NCBI RefSeq assembly: GCF_018736105.1
Contig: NZ_CP076135.1
Location: forward strand, 620,001 to 684,000
Direction: 5' to 3'
Source of the DNA: Bradyrhizobium sediminis
GTDB taxonomy: Bacteria > Pseudomonadota > Alphaproteobacteria > Rhizobiales > Xanthobacteraceae
DNA: 64,000 nucleotides
In this document: positions 40,440 through 48,940 of the stretch, piece after piece
How the letters are laid out: every line of letters starts with the position of its first letter
How positions within the stretch are numbered: position 1 is the first letter of the stretch
The notes under the pieces: generated by a model
Told to the model about the DNA's origin: nothing
The model's input: only the letters and a program-made list of their open reading frames with translations
Databases searched by the model: none
Program-made: the position numbers and the translations under genes

Positions 40440-40571
40440 TTATTTCGGTGCAATCCACAGCCTCAGACCATAAGAGAGCAGGGTCACGGCGCCGACGCCG
40501 CCGAGCCAGAGCGCGGCAAACCACATCAGGCGCCGGGCCAGCGGCCGCGGCTGTTGCTCCCCGGGCGTCAA
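40440..40571 (-). CDS. DUF2474-type small subunit of bd-like oxidase
   Basis: Membrane peptide of 43 residues starting at TTG 40571, whose first bases overlap the cioB stop (ATTGA). GGGAG lies about nine bases upstream. It has a polar head (LTPGEQQPRPLARR), one membrane helix LMWFAALWLGGVGAVTLLSY and the short tail GLRLWIAPK. Size, one helix and location after the large subunits match DUF2474 or CydX-like proteins that stabilise cytochrome bd oxidases. The TTG start and tiny size mean automatic annotation often misses it. Confidence 0.78.
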   Translation of the reverse strand: MTPGEQQPRPLARRLMWFAALWLGGVGAVTLLSYGLRLWIAPK

Positions 40572-41581
40572 TGATAACCGCTCCCGGCCCTGACCTTGCC
40601 GCGGAATACCCAATAGGCCCAGCCGGTATAGCCGAGGATCAGCGGCACCAGCGCCGCGACGCCGAACAGCATGAAGATCTGGCTGTTCTCGGGCGAAGCC
40701 GCCTGCCAGATGGTGATGCTCTGCGGCACGATATAGGGCCACATGCTGATGCCCAACCCGGCATAGGACAGCGCGAACAGCGCCAGCGTCAGGAAGAACG
40801 GCTGGTAGTCCCATTTGTTGGCGAGGCTGCGCAGCAGCAGAACGGTCACGGCGGCGACCGCGATCGGTACCGGCGCGGTCAGGATGACGTTCGGCCATCC
40901 GAACCAGCGCTGCGTGTACTGGATATGCAGGAACGGCGTGGCGACGCTGACCGCGCCGATGGCGCCGATCATCGCGAACAACAGAAACCAGCAGAGATGA
41001 TAGGCCTTGTCGCGCAAGGGGCCTTCGGTCTTCATGACCAGCCACGCCGCGCCCAACAGCGCGTAGCCGATCGCCAGCGCGATCCCGGTCAGGACGCTGA
41101 ACGGCGTCAGCCAGTCCCACCAGCCGCCGGCATAATGCCGTCCCTCGACATGCACGCCCTGCAGGATGGCGCCGAGCGCGATGCCCTGCGCCAGCGTCGC
41201 CAGCAGCGATCCGCCGGCAAAGGCAATGTCCCAGCGATTGCGCTTGCCCTGTGTTACGCGCCAGCGAAACTCGAAGGCGACGCCGCGAAAGATCAGGCCG
41301 ATCAGCATCGCGATCATCGGCGTGTACAGCGCCGGCATCAGCACCGCATAGGCCAGCGGAAACGCCGCCATCATGCCGCCGCCGCCGAGCACCAGCCAGG
41401 TTTCGTTGCCGTCCCAGACCGGGGCGACGCTGTTCATGATCACGTCGCGATCTTCTCGTTTCGGAAACAGCGGAAACAGGATGCCGAGCCCGAGGTCAAA
41501 GCCGTCCATGACCACATAGACGAACACCGCAAACGCGATGATGAAGGCCCAGACGGTCGCAAGGTCGATGGCGCCGGTCAT
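40568..41581 (-). CDS. cioB: CioB, quinol oxidase subunit II (bd-type)
   Basis: Inner-membrane subunit of 337 residues with about eight or nine helices. The family opening is VWAFIIAFAVFVYVVMDGFDLGLGILFPLF, followed by SVAPVWDGNETWLVLGGGGMMAAFPLAYAV, which is the diagnostic block for CydB/CioB. It overlaps the cioA stop by one base and the next small gene by four. It pairs with CioA to reduce oxygen with electrons from quinol without proton pumping. Confidence 0.93.
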   Translation of the reverse strand: MTGAIDLATVWAFIIAFAVFVYVVMDGFDLGLGILFPLFPKREDRDVIMNSVAPVWDGNETWLVLGGGGMMAAFPLAYAVLMPALYTPMIAMLIGLIFRGVAFEFRWRVTQGKRNRWDIAFAGGSLLATLAQGIALGAILQGVHVEGRHYAGGWWDWLTPFSVLTGIALAIGYALLGAAWLVMKTEGPLRDKAYHLCWFLLFAMIGAIGAVSVATPFLHIQYTQRWFGWPNVILTAPVPIAVAAVTVLLLRSLANKWDYQPFFLTLALFALSYAGLGISMWPYIVPQSITIWQAASPENSQIFMLFGVAALVPLILGYTGWAYWVFRGKVRAGSGYH

Positions 41582-42987
41582 CAGGCGGTCCCCCGCGCGG
41601 TAGCGCCGGCGGCGGGCGTGATGCCGGCGGCGCGCGCCGGCGCATCCTCGCCCGGTCCCCGTTCGCCGTGATGCGGCGGCGCCGCCATCAATCGCAGAAG
41701 ATAGATGACGCCGGCGGAGAACACCGCGAAATAGACGATGATGAATGCGATCAGGGAGGATGCGACCGCAGGCGCGGCCAGCGGGGAAGCGGCGTCAACC
41801 GTCCGCAACAGCCCGTACACCGTGAACGGCTGGCGCCCGGTCTCGGTGGTGACCCAGCCCGCCAGCACGGCGATGAAGCCCGAAGGCGCCATCGCCAGCG
41901 CGAACACGTGCAGCAGGCGGGATTGATAGAGCGTGCCGCGCCAGCGCGCCCACAGGCTGAGCAGGCCGAGCCCCATCATCAGGAATCCCATGCCGACCAT
42001 GATCCGGAACGACCAGAAGGCGATCGGCACCGGCGGCCAGTCTTTGCGCGGCACGGTGTCGAGGCCGGCGAGCGGCGCATCGAGCGAGTGCTTGAGGATC
42101 AGCGAGCCGAGTTTGGGCACCTCGACCGCGTATTTCACCTTGCCCGCGGCCTGGTCGGGCAGTCCGAACAGCACCAGCGGCGCGCCGTGCTTGTGGCTCT
42201 CGAAATGGCCTTCCATCGCCATGATCTTCACCGGCTGGTGCTCCAGCGTGTTGAGGCCGTGCTGGTCGCCGGCGACGATCTGGATCGGCGCCACCAAGGT
42301 CGCCATCCACATCGCCATCGAGAACATTACCCGCGGACCCGCAAGATGCCGGTCGCGCAGCAGATGAAACGCGCCGACCGCGCCGACCACCAGCGCGGTC
42401 GTCAGGTAGGCCGCCAGCACCATGTGCACGAGACGGTAGGGAAACGACGGATTGAAAATCACCTTGAGCCAGTCGGCGGCGACGAACTGGCCGTCGGCAT
42501 TGACGGCGTAGCCGGCCGGCGTCTGCATCCAGGAATTGGCCGACAGGATCCAGAACGCCGAGATCAGCGTGCCCACCGCCACCATCAGGGTGGCGATGAA
42601 ATGCAGCCGGTGGCCGACCCGCTCCAGGCCGAACAGCATGACGCCGAGGAAGCCCGCCTCGAGGAAGAAGGCGGTCAGCACCTCATAGGCCATCAGGGGG
42701 CCGATCACCGGGCCGGTCTTGTCGGAAAACACCGACCAGTTGGTGCCGAACTGGTAGGACATCACGATGCCCGACACCACGCCCATGCCGAACGCGACCG
42801 CGAAGATCTTCAGCCAGTAGTTGAACAGGTTGATGAAGACCTCGCGCCCGGTCGCGAGCCAGAGCGCTTCCAGCACCGCGAGATAGCTGGCCAGCCCGAT
42901 CGAGAAGGCGGGAAGCACGATGTGAAACGACATCGTGAAGGCGAACTGCGCCCGGGCCAGTACCACGGCATCCCAGCCCTCGAACAT
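41581..42987 (-). CDS. cioA: CioA, cyanide-insensitive quinol oxidase subunit I
   Basis: Haem-bearing inner-membrane subunit of 468 residues. It has the N-terminal ARAQFAFTMSFHIVLPAFSI with the haem ligand H22, LTAFFLEAGFLGVMLFG with the conserved Glu pair region, FPYRLVHMVLAAYLTT with a second haem His, and FWSFRIMVGMGFLMM with the Met-ligand region. The quinol loop after GDQHGLNTLEHQPVKIMAMEG is short, the feature that marks the cyanide-insensitive (CIO) branch. Such oxidases work under low oxygen or in the presence of cyanide, sulfide or nitric oxide (known), which may suit an organism that oxidises thiosulfate. The start is the first ATG of the open frame. Confidence 0.92.
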   Translation of the reverse strand: MFEGWDAVVLARAQFAFTMSFHIVLPAFSIGLASYLAVLEALWLATGREVFINLFNYWLKIFAVAFGMGVVSGIVMSYQFGTNWSVFSDKTGPVIGPLMAYEVLTAFFLEAGFLGVMLFGLERVGHRLHFIATLMVAVGTLISAFWILSANSWMQTPAGYAVNADGQFVAADWLKVIFNPSFPYRLVHMVLAAYLTTALVVGAVGAFHLLRDRHLAGPRVMFSMAMWMATLVAPIQIVAGDQHGLNTLEHQPVKIMAMEGHFESHKHGAPLVLFGLPDQAAGKVKYAVEVPKLGSLILKHSLDAPLAGLDTVPRKDWPPVPIAFWSFRIMVGMGFLMMGLGLLSLWARWRGTLYQSRLLHVFALAMAPSGFIAVLAGWVTTETGRQPFTVYGLLRTVDAASPLAAPAVASSLIAFIIVYFAVFSAGVIYLLRLMAAPPHHGERGPGEDAPARAAGITPAAGATARGTA

Positions 42988-43071
42988 CGCGAAGCCATCC
43001 GTCGCTGCTGATCTCTTATAAAGTATATCACGCCGGATGCGACGGGAGTACCGCGCCGTTCGCGCGGCTGA

Positions 43072-43102
43072 GCCTCGATCCCGACTGGATCGGAATCGAG
43101 GC
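43072..43102. promoter_or_regulatory. Inverted repeat upstream of cioA
   Basis: GCCTCGAT and ATCGAGGC arms, extended by CCGA/TCGG after one mismatch, lie about 90 bases before the cioA start. It could be an operator or a leader hairpin. On the plus strand it is followed by AATTTT, so it could also end transcription entering from that side. Confidence 0.35.
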
Positions 43103-43209
43103 CCAATTTTCTGTTCTGACGCGGTTTCTTTGAAAGCGCTTTGGTCAGCTATTTCGGCGAAACGCTGACGTCTGCTAAGGAAATAGAGTGAGACCGCTAA
43201 TGACTACCT

Positions 43210-43313
43210 CCTCATCCTGAGCCTGCAAAGCAGGCGTCTCAAGGGATGATAGGCACGGTCTTGGCCTCATGGTTCGAGACGCGATGCTGCGCATCGCTCC
43301 TCACCATGAGAGG
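43210..43313. repeat. Dispersed repeat family A, copy 4
   Basis: CCTCATCCTGAGCCTGCAAA, GCGTCTCAAGGGATGA, CCTCATGGTTCGAGACGC and CTCCTCACCATGAGAGG in order. It lies between cioA and the acquired-looking operon at 43.5 kb, and interrupts a short open frame on the minus strand. Confidence 0.75.
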
Positions 43314-43376
43314 AAACGAAGCCACCAGCGCCGCCATGGCCTCTTGCTTTGCCATCAGCACCTTGTGGACGAGCAT
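43239..43376 (-). pseudogene. Possible gene 5' remnant running into a repeat
   Basis: ATG at 43376 follows GGAGAATCACGGAT and reads MLVHKVLMAKQEAMAALVAS, a natural-looking start, then enters the family A repeat and stops at 43239. This would be the beginning of a gene whose remainder was lost when the repeat or the neighbouring DNA moved in. The open frame is only 45 codons, so chance is not excluded. Confidence 0.3.
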
Positions 43377-43463
43377 ATCCGTGATTCTCCGTAGGATTCA
43401 CTGCCGGTTGCGGCCGACGTTCACATGGTCGTCACGTCACATCGCTACTTGTCGCGGACATGT

Positions 43464-43473
43464 CCCCCCCCCC
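43464..43473 (+). repeat. Homopolymer run of ten C before the operon start
   Basis: TGT is followed by ten C and then TGGAG, the ribosome site of the first gene of the 43.5-52.3 kb operon. The run ends about eleven bases before the ATG. Such tracts slip during replication, so spacing between promoter and ribosome site may vary. Confidence 0.85.
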
Positions 43474-43484
43474 TGGAGTTTGTG

Positions 43485-44309
43485 ATGCCCGCCTACGCGA
43501 AACCAGTTCTTGGAGCGGCGTTGTCGATCAACTCGCTGCCGGCCTATCGCGAGTGGTTGCTGTTGCGGCAGCGCGATCTGGAGTTGCAGGATTTCTTCCG
43601 TGCAGAGGCGCTGGAGGGCGACTGGCGAGGTGTCGCCGACCGGGTCAAGCAGCTTCTCGATGGTTTCAAAGGACGGCTTGGAATTCATGGACCTTTCTGG
43701 GGGTTCAAGATCGACAGTCACGATCCGCTCGTCAGGAAAGCCGTCACGACCCGCCTGCTGCAGGCGCTGGAAGCCGCCGAATATGTTGGGGCAACCCAGA
43801 TGGTTGTCCATTCGCCTTACACGACGTGGGACCACAACAATCTCGATCTCTATCCCGGAAACAGGGAGGCGGTAGTCGAGCGCGTTCAGTCGACCTTGTC
43901 GGATGTCATCCGCCGAGCCGAGCAGATCGGCTGCGAGATCGTCATCGAGAATATCGAGGATAAGGATCCGCACGAACGAGTGCGCCTCGCCAGGGCCTTG
44001 GACAGCAAGAACGTTCGTATCTCACTCGATACCGGGCATGCCCTTTACGCGCACAGTTCGACCGGTGCGCCGCCGGTCGATTACTACGTCGATGCCGCGG
44101 GCGACATGCTGACGCACGTCCATCTTCAAGACAGCGATGGATATGCCGACCGGCATTGGGCGCCGGGCGAGGGTGCCATGCCCTGGGTCGCATTGTTTCG
44201 TGCGCTGGGCCGGTTGAATTCGAATCCGCGGCTCATCATCGAGTTGCGCGACCACGCGGCGGTGTTCGCCGGCGCAAAGTATCTGACTGAGCTTGGTGTG
44301 GCTGAGTAG
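43485..44309 (+). CDS. TIM-barrel isomerase/epimerase-like protein (AP_endonuc_2 fold)
   Basis: Protein of 274 residues of the xylose-isomerase-like TIM-barrel superfamily. Candidate metal ligands are E155 in IVIENIED, D182 and H185 in SLDTGHALY, H211/H213 in THVHLQDSDG and E253 in IIELRD, a set found in sugar-phosphate isomerases and epimerases as well as endonuclease IV. RLGIHGPFWGFKIDSHDP is the first substrate-side strand. ATG at 43485 follows TGGAG; an in-frame GTG/ATG region further up lies across the C run. It is the first gene of an eight-gene operon with a peptide-type ABC importer. The substrate is unknown; a sugar or sugar phosphate brought in by the transporter is plausible. Confidence 0.8.
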   Translation: MPAYAKPVLGAALSINSLPAYREWLLLRQRDLELQDFFRAEALEGDWRGVADRVKQLLDGFKGRLGIHGPFWGFKIDSHDPLVRKAVTTRLLQALEAAEYVGATQMVVHSPYTTWDHNNLDLYPGNREAVVERVQSTLSDVIRRAEQIGCEIVIENIEDKDPHERVRLARALDSKNVRISLDTGHALYAHSSTGAPPVDYYVDAAGDMLTHVHLQDSDGYADRHWAPGEGAMPWVALFRALGRLNSNPRLIIELRDHAAVFAGAKYLTELGVAE

Positions 44310-44401
44310 TCTCTGCAGGAGCCCGCGTGAAAGCCGGCTAACCGAACAACGGTATCCTTTCGGTCGGCACGATCGGATTTGAGAACAGCAAGGAAATAAA
44401 C

Positions 44402-46039
44402 ATGACTGGACATTCCCGCCGCCACGTTCTCCGGATGGGCGCCGCCTCAGCAGGCGCAATGATCGCTCCCCGGTTCGCCATCGCCCAAGCCGACAACCGT
44501 CCGTCGATTACGGTTGCCGTTCAGAAGGTGACGAACTCAAACGTTCTCGACGTCCTTCGTGAACAGTCGAATGTCGGAGAACGCATCTTTTTCTCGTCGC
44601 TCTGGGAAGGGTTGATCGCGAAAAACTGGCGCGGAAACCTGGAGGCTGTCCCGGGATTGGCGACTGAATGGAAGCGGATTGATGGCCAGACGGTCGAGCT
44701 GAAAATCCGCCAAGGCGTCAAGTTTCACAATGGCGACGAACTGACGGCCGAGGACGTTGTGTTCAGCTTCGGACGGGAGCGCATGTTCGGCGCCACTGAA
44801 GCCAAGGGCAGGTCGACGATCAAGGCATTCGAGAAAATTCCGACGCCGCGTCCGGGCAAGGAACTTCCACCCGAGGTTCCGGCGGTTGCACGGCGGATCT
44901 GGCCGGATCTATTGCGTGTGGATGCCGTCGACAAGTACACGGTGCGTTTCTACAACGCGACGCCGGACCTCACGATTGAAGGACGCCTGTCGCGTTACGG
45001 CTCCAACATCATGAACCGGCGTGCGTGGGAAGAGGCGGCAAGCTATCTCGACTGGGCGCGCAAGCCGGTCACGACGGGTCCGTACAAAGTTGTCGAGATG
45101 CGCCCGGATGTGTCGCTGACGCTCGAGTCGCATGATGAGTATTGGGGTGGCCGGCCTCCGCTCAAGCGCATTCGTTTTGTCGAAGTTCCGGAAGTGGCCA
45201 GCCGCATCAACGGTCTTCTTTCCGGCGAGTATCAGTTCGCTTGTGACATTACGCCGGACCAGATTGCGCCAATCGAGAAGAACGCTGCATTCGAGGTTCA
45301 GGGCGGAACCATTCTCAACCATCGCCTGACCGTATTCGACAAGAACCATGCGCAGCTTGCGAATCCTCTGGTTCGGCGGGCATTCACGCACGCCATTGAT
45401 CGCCAGGCCATCGTCGACAGTTTGTGGGCGGGCCGCACCCGCGTGCCGCGCGGTCTGCAATGGGAGTTCTACGGGGACATGTTCCAGGGCGACTGGAATG
45501 TCCCCGAGTTCAATCCTAAGCTCGCTCAGGAGCTGCTTCGGCAGGCCAACTACAAGGGTGATCAGATCCCGTATCGCCTGTTGAACAACTACTACACCAA
45601 CCAGGTTGCGACGGCTCAGGTTCTCGTCGAGATGTGGAAAGCCGTTGGGCTGAACGTCCAGATCGAGACCAAGGAAAACTGGTCCCAGATCATGGAGCGC
45701 AACGACACCCGCGGCGTGCGCGATTGGTCCAATTCAGCCGCTTACAATGATCCCGTCTCGTCGCTGGTTGCACAGCATGGTCCAAATGGACAGCAACAGC
45801 AGATCGGCGAGTGGACGAACGCCGAACTGAACCAGCTTTCGGAGTTTCTCGAAACATCGACGGACCGCGATGCTCGCCGCAAGGCATTCCGCAGGATGCT
45901 CGAAATCGCAGAGCGTGAAGACCCAGCCTACACGGTGCTGCATCAGAATGCGACGTTCACGGCGAAGCCCAAGGCTATCAAGTGGAAGGCCTCCCCGGCC
46001 TTTGCCATGGATTTTCGTCCCGGCAGCTTCGGAGCCTGA
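44402..46039 (+). CDS. ABC binding protein family 5 (oligopeptide type), copy 1
   Basis: Periplasmic lipid-free binding protein of 545 residues. The N-terminus HSRRHVLRMGAASAGAMIAP is a twin-arginine-type signal with AQA cleavage region. The SBP_bac_5 pattern is clear: GLATEWKRIDGQTVELKIRQGVKFHNGDELTAEDVVFSF, KPVTTGPYKVVEMRPDVSL, RRAFTHAIDRQAIVDSLWAG and AQVLVEMWKAVGLNVQIET. The class binds peptides, but also opines, nickel, glutathione and sugars. AAGGAAATAAAC precedes the ATG. Third codon positions are less G/C-rich than in flanking genes. The similar gene at 49910 in the same operon suggests two related ligands. Confidence 0.88.
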   Translation: MTGHSRRHVLRMGAASAGAMIAPRFAIAQADNRPSITVAVQKVTNSNVLDVLREQSNVGERIFFSSLWEGLIAKNWRGNLEAVPGLATEWKRIDGQTVELKIRQGVKFHNGDELTAEDVVFSFGRERMFGATEAKGRSTIKAFEKIPTPRPGKELPPEVPAVARRIWPDLLRVDAVDKYTVRFYNATPDLTIEGRLSRYGSNIMNRRAWEEAASYLDWARKPVTTGPYKVVEMRPDVSLTLESHDEYWGGRPPLKRIRFVEVPEVASRINGLLSGEYQFACDITPDQIAPIEKNAAFEVQGGTILNHRLTVFDKNHAQLANPLVRRAFTHAIDRQAIVDSLWAGRTRVPRGLQWEFYGDMFQGDWNVPEFNPKLAQELLRQANYKGDQIPYRLLNNYYTNQVATAQVLVEMWKAVGLNVQIETKENWSQIMERNDTRGVRDWSNSAAYNDPVSSLVAQHGPNGQQQQIGEWTNAELNQLSEFLETSTDRDARRKAFRRMLEIAEREDPAYTVLHQNATFTAKPKAIKWKASPAFAMDFRPGSFGA

Positions 46040-46041
46040 CG

Positions 46042-47025
46042 ATGTTTCCGCTCCTTGCAATCGAGAACCTGACGGTCTCGTTTGGAGAGACGCGCGTTCT
46101 CCACGGCGTCAACTTCTCGATTTGCAAAGGACAAGCGCTGGGACTGGTCGGCGAGTCGGGTTCCGGCAAGTCCGTCACATGGCTTGCCGCGCTCGGCCTG
46201 CTGCCCAGTTCGGCGAAAGTCGATGGGAAGGTCGTCCTTGAGGGGCAAGACATTCTGGGCGCGCCGGTGCATACGCTAGACAGCGTGCGCGGCCGCCGCA
46301 TTGCGATGATCTTTCAGGATCCGGCCAGCGCGCTGAATCCTGTTCTCACCATCCGCCGCCAGTTGTCCGAAACGCTGGCTCTGCATCGCGGTCTGTCGGG
46401 CCGCTCGTTGCAGAGCGAATGCAAGAGGCTGCTTGATCTCGTCGGAATTCCCGACGCCGAACGGAGGCTGTCGGCCTATCCGCATGAATTTTCAGGAGGA
46501 CAGAACCAGCGCATCATGATCGCGATGGCTCTTTCGGGAAATCCCGATCTCCTGATCGCCGATGAGCCAACGACCGCGCTCGATGTGACGATTCAGGCGC
46601 AAATCCTGGAGTTGCTTGCGAGGGTGCGCGCTGAAACCGGGATGGCGATGGTGCTCATCAGCCACGATCTCGGCGTCGTCTCGGAAAATTGCGACCGCGT
46701 GGCCGTCATGTATGCCGGCCGGGTGGTGGAAAATGCCCAGGCGGGAGAGCTGTTCGACGATCCCTGTCATCCCTATTCAAACGGGCTTATCGGTGCGCTG
46801 CCACCGCTCGATGGGGAGCGCCGGCGTCTGACAGCGATCAGCGGCACGGTTCCTGATCCGCGCAGCATGCCCGCCGGCTGCGCATTCGCACCCAGATGCA
46901 CGTTCGAAGCCGCCTTGTGTAAGGTTGCACCTCCTCCGCTCGTTCCGGTTGGACACGGCCGTGACGTGGCCTGTCATGTCGTTTCGTCGGAGCGCCGGTT
47001 TCAGGTCGGGCAGGCGGCGGAATGA
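46042..47025 (+). CDS. ABC ATPase, OppD-like
   Basis: ATPase of 327 residues, first of a pair. Walker [10 protein letters not shown]-loop in [16 protein letters not shown], signature FSGGQNQR, Walker [19 protein letters not shown] and the C-terminal oligopeptide extension [22 protein letters not shown] with its Cys residues, which bind an iron-sulfur cluster in the Dpp/Opp group. It starts two bases after the binding-protein stop; its own stop overlaps the next ATPase. Confidence 0.92.
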   Translation: MFPLLAIENLTVSFGETRVLHGVNFSICKGQALGLVGESGSGKSVTWLAALGLLPSSAKVDGKVVLEGQDILGAPVHTLDSVRGRRIAMIFQDPASALNPVLTIRRQLSETLALHRGLSGRSLQSECKRLLDLVGIPDAERRLSAYPHEFSGGQNQRIMIAMALSGNPDLLIADEPTTALDVTIQAQILELLARVRAETGMAMVLISHDLGVVSENCDRVAVMYAGRVVENAQAGELFDDPCHPYSNGLIGALPPLDGERRRLTAISGTVPDPRSMPAGCAFAPRCTFEAALCKVAPPPLVPVGHGRDVACHVVSSERRFQVGQAAE

Positions 47026-48011
47026 CCGAGCCGCTGGTGGAGGCGCGGGCTTTGAGGAAAGTCTACGTCGTTCGACGTGGTATTTTCGGCCGCGTCTCGA
47101 ATACTTGTGCCGTCGACAATGTTTCTCTTGAGATTGCGAAGGGGGAGACCCTGGGCCTTGTCGGCGAATCCGGGTCCGGAAAATCAACGACAGGACGTCT
47201 CGTGCTCGGTCTTGAGGAAACGGATGCTGGAGAGGTCCGGTTCGGCGGCGCGCCAATGCCCGCAATCGGGTCGGAAGGCTGGCGGTCTCACCGCGCACGC
47301 GCGCAGATGATCTATCAGGACCCGCTCGGCGCACTCGACAGGCGTTTGACCATTCTCGATCAGGTTCGCGAGCCGCTGGACATTCATGGCGTCGGCGAAC
47401 GGTCTGAGCGCGAGCAGATGGCGATTGAACTTCTTCGGTCGGTGGATTTGTCGGCCGACCATGGCCGCCGCCATCCCGGCGAGCTTTCCGGTGGACAGCG
47501 CCAGCGCGCGGTACTTGCGCGGGCGCTCGCCACGCGACCGGAATTCCTTGTTTGCGATGAGCCTGTCAGCGCTCTCGATGTGTCTATTCAGGCGCAGGTC
47601 GTCAACCTGCTTTGTGACCTTCAAGGCCGGCTCGGATTGACGATGCTCTTCATCAGTCACGATCTGCGGGTTGTTCGTCAGGTCAGTCGCCGTGTTGCGG
47701 TGATGTATCTGGGCCAGATCGTCGAAACCGGATCGGCCGACGATCTCTTTGCGACGCCGTTTCATCCCTACACACGTGCGCTTGTTTCTGCGTCGCCTGC
47801 GCCTGGCCGGCGCAGCGCCGGCCGAATTGTGCTTCAGGGCGATCCACCAAATCCCACCCATCGCCCGTCGGGCTGCGCATTTCATCCGCGCTGTCCGAGC
47901 GCGCTGCCGGAGTGTCGCATCGCGCAGCCTACGCTGTCGCGGCCGAGCGCGACACGCAGCGTTGCCTGCCACCTCTATGCAGGTGAACAGTCGGGAAGGA
48001 GCGCGGCCTGA
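47022..48011 (+). CDS. ABC ATPase, OppF-like
   Basis: ATPase of 329 residues, second of the pair. It has Walker [30 protein letters not shown], signature LSGGQRQRAVLARALA, Walker B FLVCDEPVSALDVSIQAQ, and the oligopeptide-type C-terminal end RPSGCAFHPRCPSALPECRI. The N-terminal TRVFGRVSNTCAVDNVS-like region (FGRVSNTCAVDNVSLEIAKG) is the common OppF insertion. It overlaps the previous gene by four bases and meets the permease gene in TGATG. Confidence 0.92.
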   Translation: MTEPLVEARALRKVYVVRRGIFGRVSNTCAVDNVSLEIAKGETLGLVGESGSGKSTTGRLVLGLEETDAGEVRFGGAPMPAIGSEGWRSHRARAQMIYQDPLGALDRRLTILDQVREPLDIHGVGERSEREQMAIELLRSVDLSADHGRRHPGELSGGQRQRAVLARALATRPEFLVCDEPVSALDVSIQAQVVNLLCDLQGRLGLTMLFISHDLRVVRQVSRRVAVMYLGQIVETGSADDLFATPFHPYTRALVSASPAPGRRSAGRIVLQGDPPNPTHRPSGCAFHPRCPSALPECRIAQPTLSRPSATRSVACHLYAGEQSGRSAA

Positions 48012-48940
48012 TGCTCCGCTATTTTGCGCTGAGAATTGGCCGCGCGTTGCTGACGATCGCACTTGTCGTCACGTTCGCCTTCGTGGTTCTGCGATTGTCG
48101 GGTGATCCAGCCTTGATGATCATGGGACCGGAAGCTCCGCCGGAGGTGATCGCGGCATTCCGCAAGGCGTGGGGCCTCGATGACCCGATCTTGATGCAAT
48201 ACTTCGACTACTTCGGCGCGATCGCCCAGGGCGAACTCGGCCGTTCCATGCGAGACGGCCGCCCCGCCCTGACTCTTGTCGCCGAGCGTATTCCGGCTAC
48301 GCTCGTGCTCACTGTTCCGGCGCTTCTGATCAAGCTCGGAATTGGGATTCCCGCCGGGATTTACGCGGCGCTGCATCGCGGCTCGGCGATCGACAGGGCG
48401 GTGATGATCGCCGCCGTTGCCGGCTTTACCGTCCCGAGCTTTGTGCTGGCGCTACTATTGGTATTGGTCTTCGCGGTCCAGCTCGGCTGGCTGCCTTCCG
48501 GAGGCCAGGACTCCTGGCGCCATGCCATCCTTCCGATCTTCACACTTGGTGTGGGGGGGGCGGCTGTCCTCGCGCGGTTCACGCGAAGCGCGATGCTGGA
48601 GATTCTGGGCCAGCACTACATTCGCACGGCGTCCGCCAAAGGCGTGCCTTGGCGCGCCGTAGTCACGAACCACGCTCTGCCGAACGCCGCAATTCCCACG
48701 GTGACCATCATAGGATTCATGGTTGGCTCGCTGATAGCGGGCGCCGTCGTCGTCGAAAGCGTATTTTCCTGGCCGGGTGTCGGACGGCTCCTCGTCGTTG
48801 CTGTCGCAAATCGCGATCTCGCCGTTGTTCAGTGCATCCTGCTTCTTGTTGCGCTGACGATGGTCACATCCAATCTCATCGTCGATTTTCTCTATGGCTT
48901 TCTTGATCCGAGGTTGAAAACGCGCATGGGCTCCGAATGA
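48011..48940 (+). CDS. ABC permease, OppB/DppB-like
   Basis: Permease of 309 residues with six predicted helices. The start LRYFALRIGRALLTIALVVTFAFVVLRLSGDPA and WGLDDPILMQYFDYFGAIAQGELGRSMRDGRPAL are typical of DppB/OppB. The coupling motif is RSAMLEILGQHYIRTASAKGVPW, the EAA loop of this family. A run of eight G at 48553-48560 lies inside the coding part (GVGGAAVLARF region), so slippage there would break the protein. Confidence 0.92.
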   Translation: MLRYFALRIGRALLTIALVVTFAFVVLRLSGDPALMIMGPEAPPEVIAAFRKAWGLDDPILMQYFDYFGAIAQGELGRSMRDGRPALTLVAERIPATLVLTVPALLIKLGIGIPAGIYAALHRGSAIDRAVMIAAVAGFTVPSFVLALLLVLVFAVQLGWLPSGGQDSWRHAILPIFTLGVGGAAVLARFTRSAMLEILGQHYIRTASAKGVPWRAVVTNHALPNAAIPTVTIIGFMVGSLIAGAVVVESVFSWPGVGRLLVVAVANRDLAVVQCILLLVALTMVTSNLIVDFLYGFLDPRLKTRMGSE

